64,000 nucleotides of DNA from Amaranthus tricolor (lineage: Eukaryota > Streptophyta > Magnoliopsida > Caryophyllales > Amaranthaceae). Below are positions 60,531 through 64,000 of this stretch, one piece after another. The position numbers were made by a program, and so were the translations under genes. The stretch covers positions 14,646,207 to 14,710,206 of the forward strand of contig NC_080058.1 in the NCBI RefSeq assembly GCF_026212465.1, read 5' to 3'. Each line of letters opens with the position of its first letter. The first letter of the stretch is position 1. Below the pieces are notes generated by a model that saw nothing but the letters and a program-made list of their open reading frames with translations, ran no database searches and was not told the DNA's origin.

Positions 60531-63500
60531 CATGGTATCTCGACAGTGGGTGTTCCAAGCACATGACGGGTGACAAATCTAAATTTCTCTCACTTGAAGC
60601 CTATGATGGGGGAACAGTAACCTTCGGTGACAATATGAAGGGTGAAATAATCGTCAGAGGAAAGGTTGGAAGGTCCTGTTCCCATGCCATCGACAATGTA
60701 TTTTTAGTCGAGAATTTGAAACATAACTTACTTAGCATTTCTCAATTTTGTGATAAAGGTAACTCTGTAAACTTTACTTCTGAAAAATGCATTATTTCTA
60801 GGAATGACACAGGAGACACCATTCTTGTGGGAATCAGAAAAGGGAACACCTATGTGGTGAACCTGGACACTGTTCCCAGAAACAGTGTAACGTGTCTAAG
60901 CGTTATAGAAGACGACCCACTTCTTTGGCATAAGCGTCTAGGTCATGCTAGTTATTCATTGATTAATTAATTAAGATCAAAAGACCTAGTTAGAGGACTA
61001 CCATCTCTAAAATTCCTTAAGGATGAAATTTGTGATCCTTGTGCCAAAGGAAAACAAGTGAGATCATCGTTTAAATCTAAGAATATTGTGACCACTAATA
61101 AACCACTTGAATTAATACATATAGATCTATGTGGACCTATGAGAATATAAAGCCGTAGTGGCAAAAGATATGTGTTTGTTATTGTTGATGATTATAGTAG
61201 ATTTACATGGACTTTATTTTTAGTTAGTAAAGATGAAGCTTTTAATGAGTTTGTTTCCTTCGCTAACAAAATACAAAAATCTACTAATAATCAAATTATT
61301 CACATAAGGTCAGATCATGGTAAAGAATTTGAAAATTCAAGTTTTATGAGTTATTGCAATGAACATGGAATAAGTCACAATTTTTCCGCACCAAGAACAC
61401 GACAACAAAATGGTGTAGTAGAAAGGAAAAATAGAACTTTAGAGGAAATGGCTAGAACCATGTTAATTGCTAGTGGTTTACCTAGAAATTTTTGGGCCGA
61501 GGCTGTTAACACTGCTTGTTATATTTTGAATCGAGTATTAATTAGACCAATCACTTCTAAGACACCTTATAAATTGCTTAAAGGTGTTAAACCAAATATT
61601 TCCTATTTTCGTGTATTTGGATGTAAATGTTTTGTTCATGTGAATGGTAAACGAAATATAGGTAAGTTTGATGAAAGAAGTGATGAAGTAGTATTTCTCG
61701 GTTACTCATCACATAGCAAAGCTTACAGAGTTTATAATAAGAGAACAATGTGTGTAGAGGAATCCGTTCATATAATTTTCGATGAATCTAACTTTTCGAC
61801 AAGTGAACAGGAAACAAGTAATATTAAAATAGGTCTTGCAAACTTGGAAGATGATGATGAAGGAATTAAAGTGCAAGATCAAGGAACAGAACAGCCGGTT
61901 CCAGCAGAAGCAGAAAGTACTGATCACGTTCAGGAACTGCCAGAACATCAGGAACAGCAGACTGTTCCCTATCCAGCTGTTCCCACAGAAGAGCAAAACT
62001 ATCCAGTAGCTGAACAGAATGTTGATCAAGCTGATGAACCAGAACATGATACTGTTCCTACAAGAGAATTTGTGCCCAAACCTTGGAAATATCAAAGTTA
62101 TCATCCTCTTGATTTGATTATAAGTGATTTGAATAAAGGAACACAAACTAGATCTCAAATGAGAAACTTTTGTGCACACTTTGCGTTCCTATCATCACTC
62201 GAGCCCAAGAATCATGAAGAAGCTCTAAAGGATTCCGAATGGATCGTGGCCATGCAAGACGAATTAAATGAAGTTGAAAGAAATAAAGTATGGCACTTAG
62301 AACCCAAACCGAAACACAAAAAGGTAATTGGTTTGAAATGGGTATTTCGGAATAAACTGGATGAGCATGGAATAATTGTTAGAAACAAAGCAAGGCTCGT
62401 GGTCAAAGGATACAATCAACAAGAAGGTATTGATTATACCGAGACATTTGCTCCGGTAGCGAGGTTAGAGGCTATAAGAATCTTAATTTCTTTTGCTGCA
62501 TTCATGAACTTTAAATTATATCAAATGGATGTGAAATGTGCTTTCTTAAATGGTTTTCTTGATGAAGAAGTTTTTGTTGAACAACCCCCAGGCTTTGAAA
62601 ATACCTCTTGTCTTGATCATGTCTACAAGCTTGATAAAGCTCTTTATGGCTTGAAACAAGCTCCTAGGCAATGGTATGAAAGACTATCAAAGTTTTTGAT
62701 TCAAAATGACTTTGTAAGAGGCAAAATTGACAAAACCTTATTCTTTAAGAATAGAGGTTCGGATATTTTAGTTGTTCAAATATATGTTGATGATATTATC
62801 TTTGGAGCCACCAATGAACTGTTGTGTAAAGAATTTGCCAACCTTATGAGCACTGAATTTGAAATGAGCATGATGGGAGAATTAAATTTCTTTCTTGGTT
62901 TGCAAATTAAACAAACGGCTAATAGTATCTTTATTCATCAACAAAAATACATAAAAGAACTTCTTAAGAAGTATGGGTTAAACAACGCTAAAACCAACCA
63001 TACACCCATGGCTACAAATGTTAGATTAGATGAAGACCCAAATGGAACAACTATTGATCAAACTATGTATAGAGGCATGATTGGCTCTTTATTATATCTA
63101 ACTGCTAGTAGACCCGATATTGTTTTTAGTGTTGGTTTATGTGCTAGATTTCAATCCAATCCTAAAGAATCACATCTCACTGCAGTTAAACGAATTCTAA
63201 GATACTTGAAGGGAACAGACGACTTATCCTTATTTTACCCTAAAAGTGATGTTTATGATTTGAAAGGTTTTAGTGATGCAGATTATGCAGGTGATCTTGT
63301 AAATAGAAAAAGTACATCAGGTATGGTACAATTTCTTGGCTCATGTTTAGTTTCATGGAGTTCCAAGAAACAAAACACTGTTGCATTATCCACTGCCGAA
63401 GTTGAATATGTAGCAGCAGCAGCTTGCTGTTCCCAAATGCTTTGGATAAAACAACAGCTAAGAGATTTTGGTATTAAGTTTGAATGAGTTCCTATTTATT

Positions 63501-63730
63501 GTGATAATACCAGTGCCATATGCATTTCAAAAGATCCAGTGCATCATTCTAGAGTAAAACATATTCACATTAGGCATCATTTTCTTAAGGACAACGTCGA
63601 AAATAAAAATATTATCGTCAAGCATGTTAATACAAACGAGCAAATAGCTGATATCATGACAAAGCCGCTTCCAAGGGAACAACATGAAAAGATGAGATTA
63701 GAACTGGGCATGATTAAGTTGAATTGAAGT
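60515..63730 (+). pseudogene. SIRE Copia pol: protease, integrase, reverse transcriptase, RNase H
   Basis: One frame from 60515 to 63727, broken only by three nonsense codons: TAA at 60968, TAA at 61148 and TGA at 63485. Protease: SSWYLDSGCSKHMTGD with the DSG active site. Integrase: HKRLGHAS and CDPCAKGKQ form the HHCC finger, then [11 protein letters not shown] and [11 protein letters not shown] start the DDE core. Reverse transcriptase: [26 protein letters not shown]-type [13 protein letters not shown] and YVDDIIFG with the catalytic Asp pair. RNase [20 protein letters not shown] and [13 protein letters not shown], with DNTSAICISK after the third stop. The longest uninterrupted stretch is 771 codons. 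The pol is young relative to its neighbours. Confidence 0.93.
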
Positions 63731-64000
63731 AAGTGATAAATGTGATCCTTAAAGACAAAATGGAAATTTGAAAAAGACGATCAACCACAAAAATCTTGAT
63801 TGAAAAATCAATTATTGAAAGAATCAGGTACGCACTATTTAAAAGTATATACTGTGAGTGCTCTTATGATTGCATGTTTGATTTGATCAGATTGTGGTAG
63901 CATAAAATTTCCATTTATCTTTTATTTTCATAAAAATTTTTCTTCATAATAATAAATATATATATTTATCCAGCAATTTTTTTTATTAAGAAGTGGGAGT

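Noticed and set aside
61709..62179. 156-residue minus-strand frame opposite the SIRE pol
   Set aside because: It is the antisense shadow of a clear integrase to reverse transcriptase linker.

Overview
The window is nuclear DNA from a flowering plant, almost certainly a eudicot. It is AT-rich and gene-poor, with intron-bearing transposase genes and plant-type mobile elements: CACTA/En-Spm, RICESLEEPER-type hAT, FAR1-type Mutator, Helitron, a Cassandra TRIM, Tekay-like Gypsy, and SIRE and Ale/Retrofit-like Copia. The mix of CACTA ends starting CACTAGTGGAAAAA, PB1-like Mutator fragments and Mutator-OTU fusions suggests Caryophyllales, but that is a weak inference. I see no intact host gene, rRNA, tRNA or CRISPR array.

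Layout. Positions 1-8969 hold a large CACTA element on the minus strand. It has a terminus with TIR at 8969, a TNP2 transposase pseudogene (7830 to 4609) and a second gene of the Transposase_24/DUF8039/Ulp1 kind (4086 to about 1100). Two arrays of one ~168-bp repeat lie in it, and a ~230-bp CACTA derivative with the same type of end sits inside the second gene. Its left end is outside the window. It cut an RTE-type LINE (8973-10000). Positions 10.7-16.6 kb hold small elements (a 494-bp Mutator MITE with 9-bp TSD, a 379-bp CACTA MITE with TAA TSD), tandem duplications and a GC-rich palindromic array.

Positions 18.2-27.8 kb hold Helitron-type coding remnants, all on the minus strand: an RPA1-like gene, an NPF/PTR transporter fragment, and a Rep gene broken by a ~4-kb non-coding insertion and by a complete Cassandra TRIM (two 271-bp LTRs, 5S-like core, PBS, PPT, 5-bp TSD). 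Positions 28.6-37.1 kb form a hAT element on the minus strand, carrying a Stowaway MITE in an intron, a 3.65-kb solo LTR near the start of its reading frame and a Copia-LTR-like segment in its 5' part. Positions 37.9-44 kb hold a second piece of the same LTR family, a foldback Mutator derivative with a PB1-like exon, and another Stowaway.

Positions 44.2-47.25 kb hold a palindrome, a giant ATT/TAA array and a plus-strand Mutator pseudogene (FAR1 finger, MULE domain, SWIM finger, OTU-like tail). Positions 49.6-57.1 kb hold a decayed minus-strand Copia cut by a Gypsy chromovirus (LTR plus integrase tail and chromodomain). Positions 57.7-64 kb hold an AT array followed by the 5' LTR, gag and pol of a plus-strand SIRE-type Copia whose 3' LTR is outside the window. 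Nesting gives a relative order of insertions: LINE before CACTA; Helitron before Cassandra and the 4-kb insert; hAT before solo LTR and Stowaway; Copia before Gypsy. The least disrupted elements are Cassandra (6 LTR differences) and the SIRE Copia (three nonsense codons across pol).
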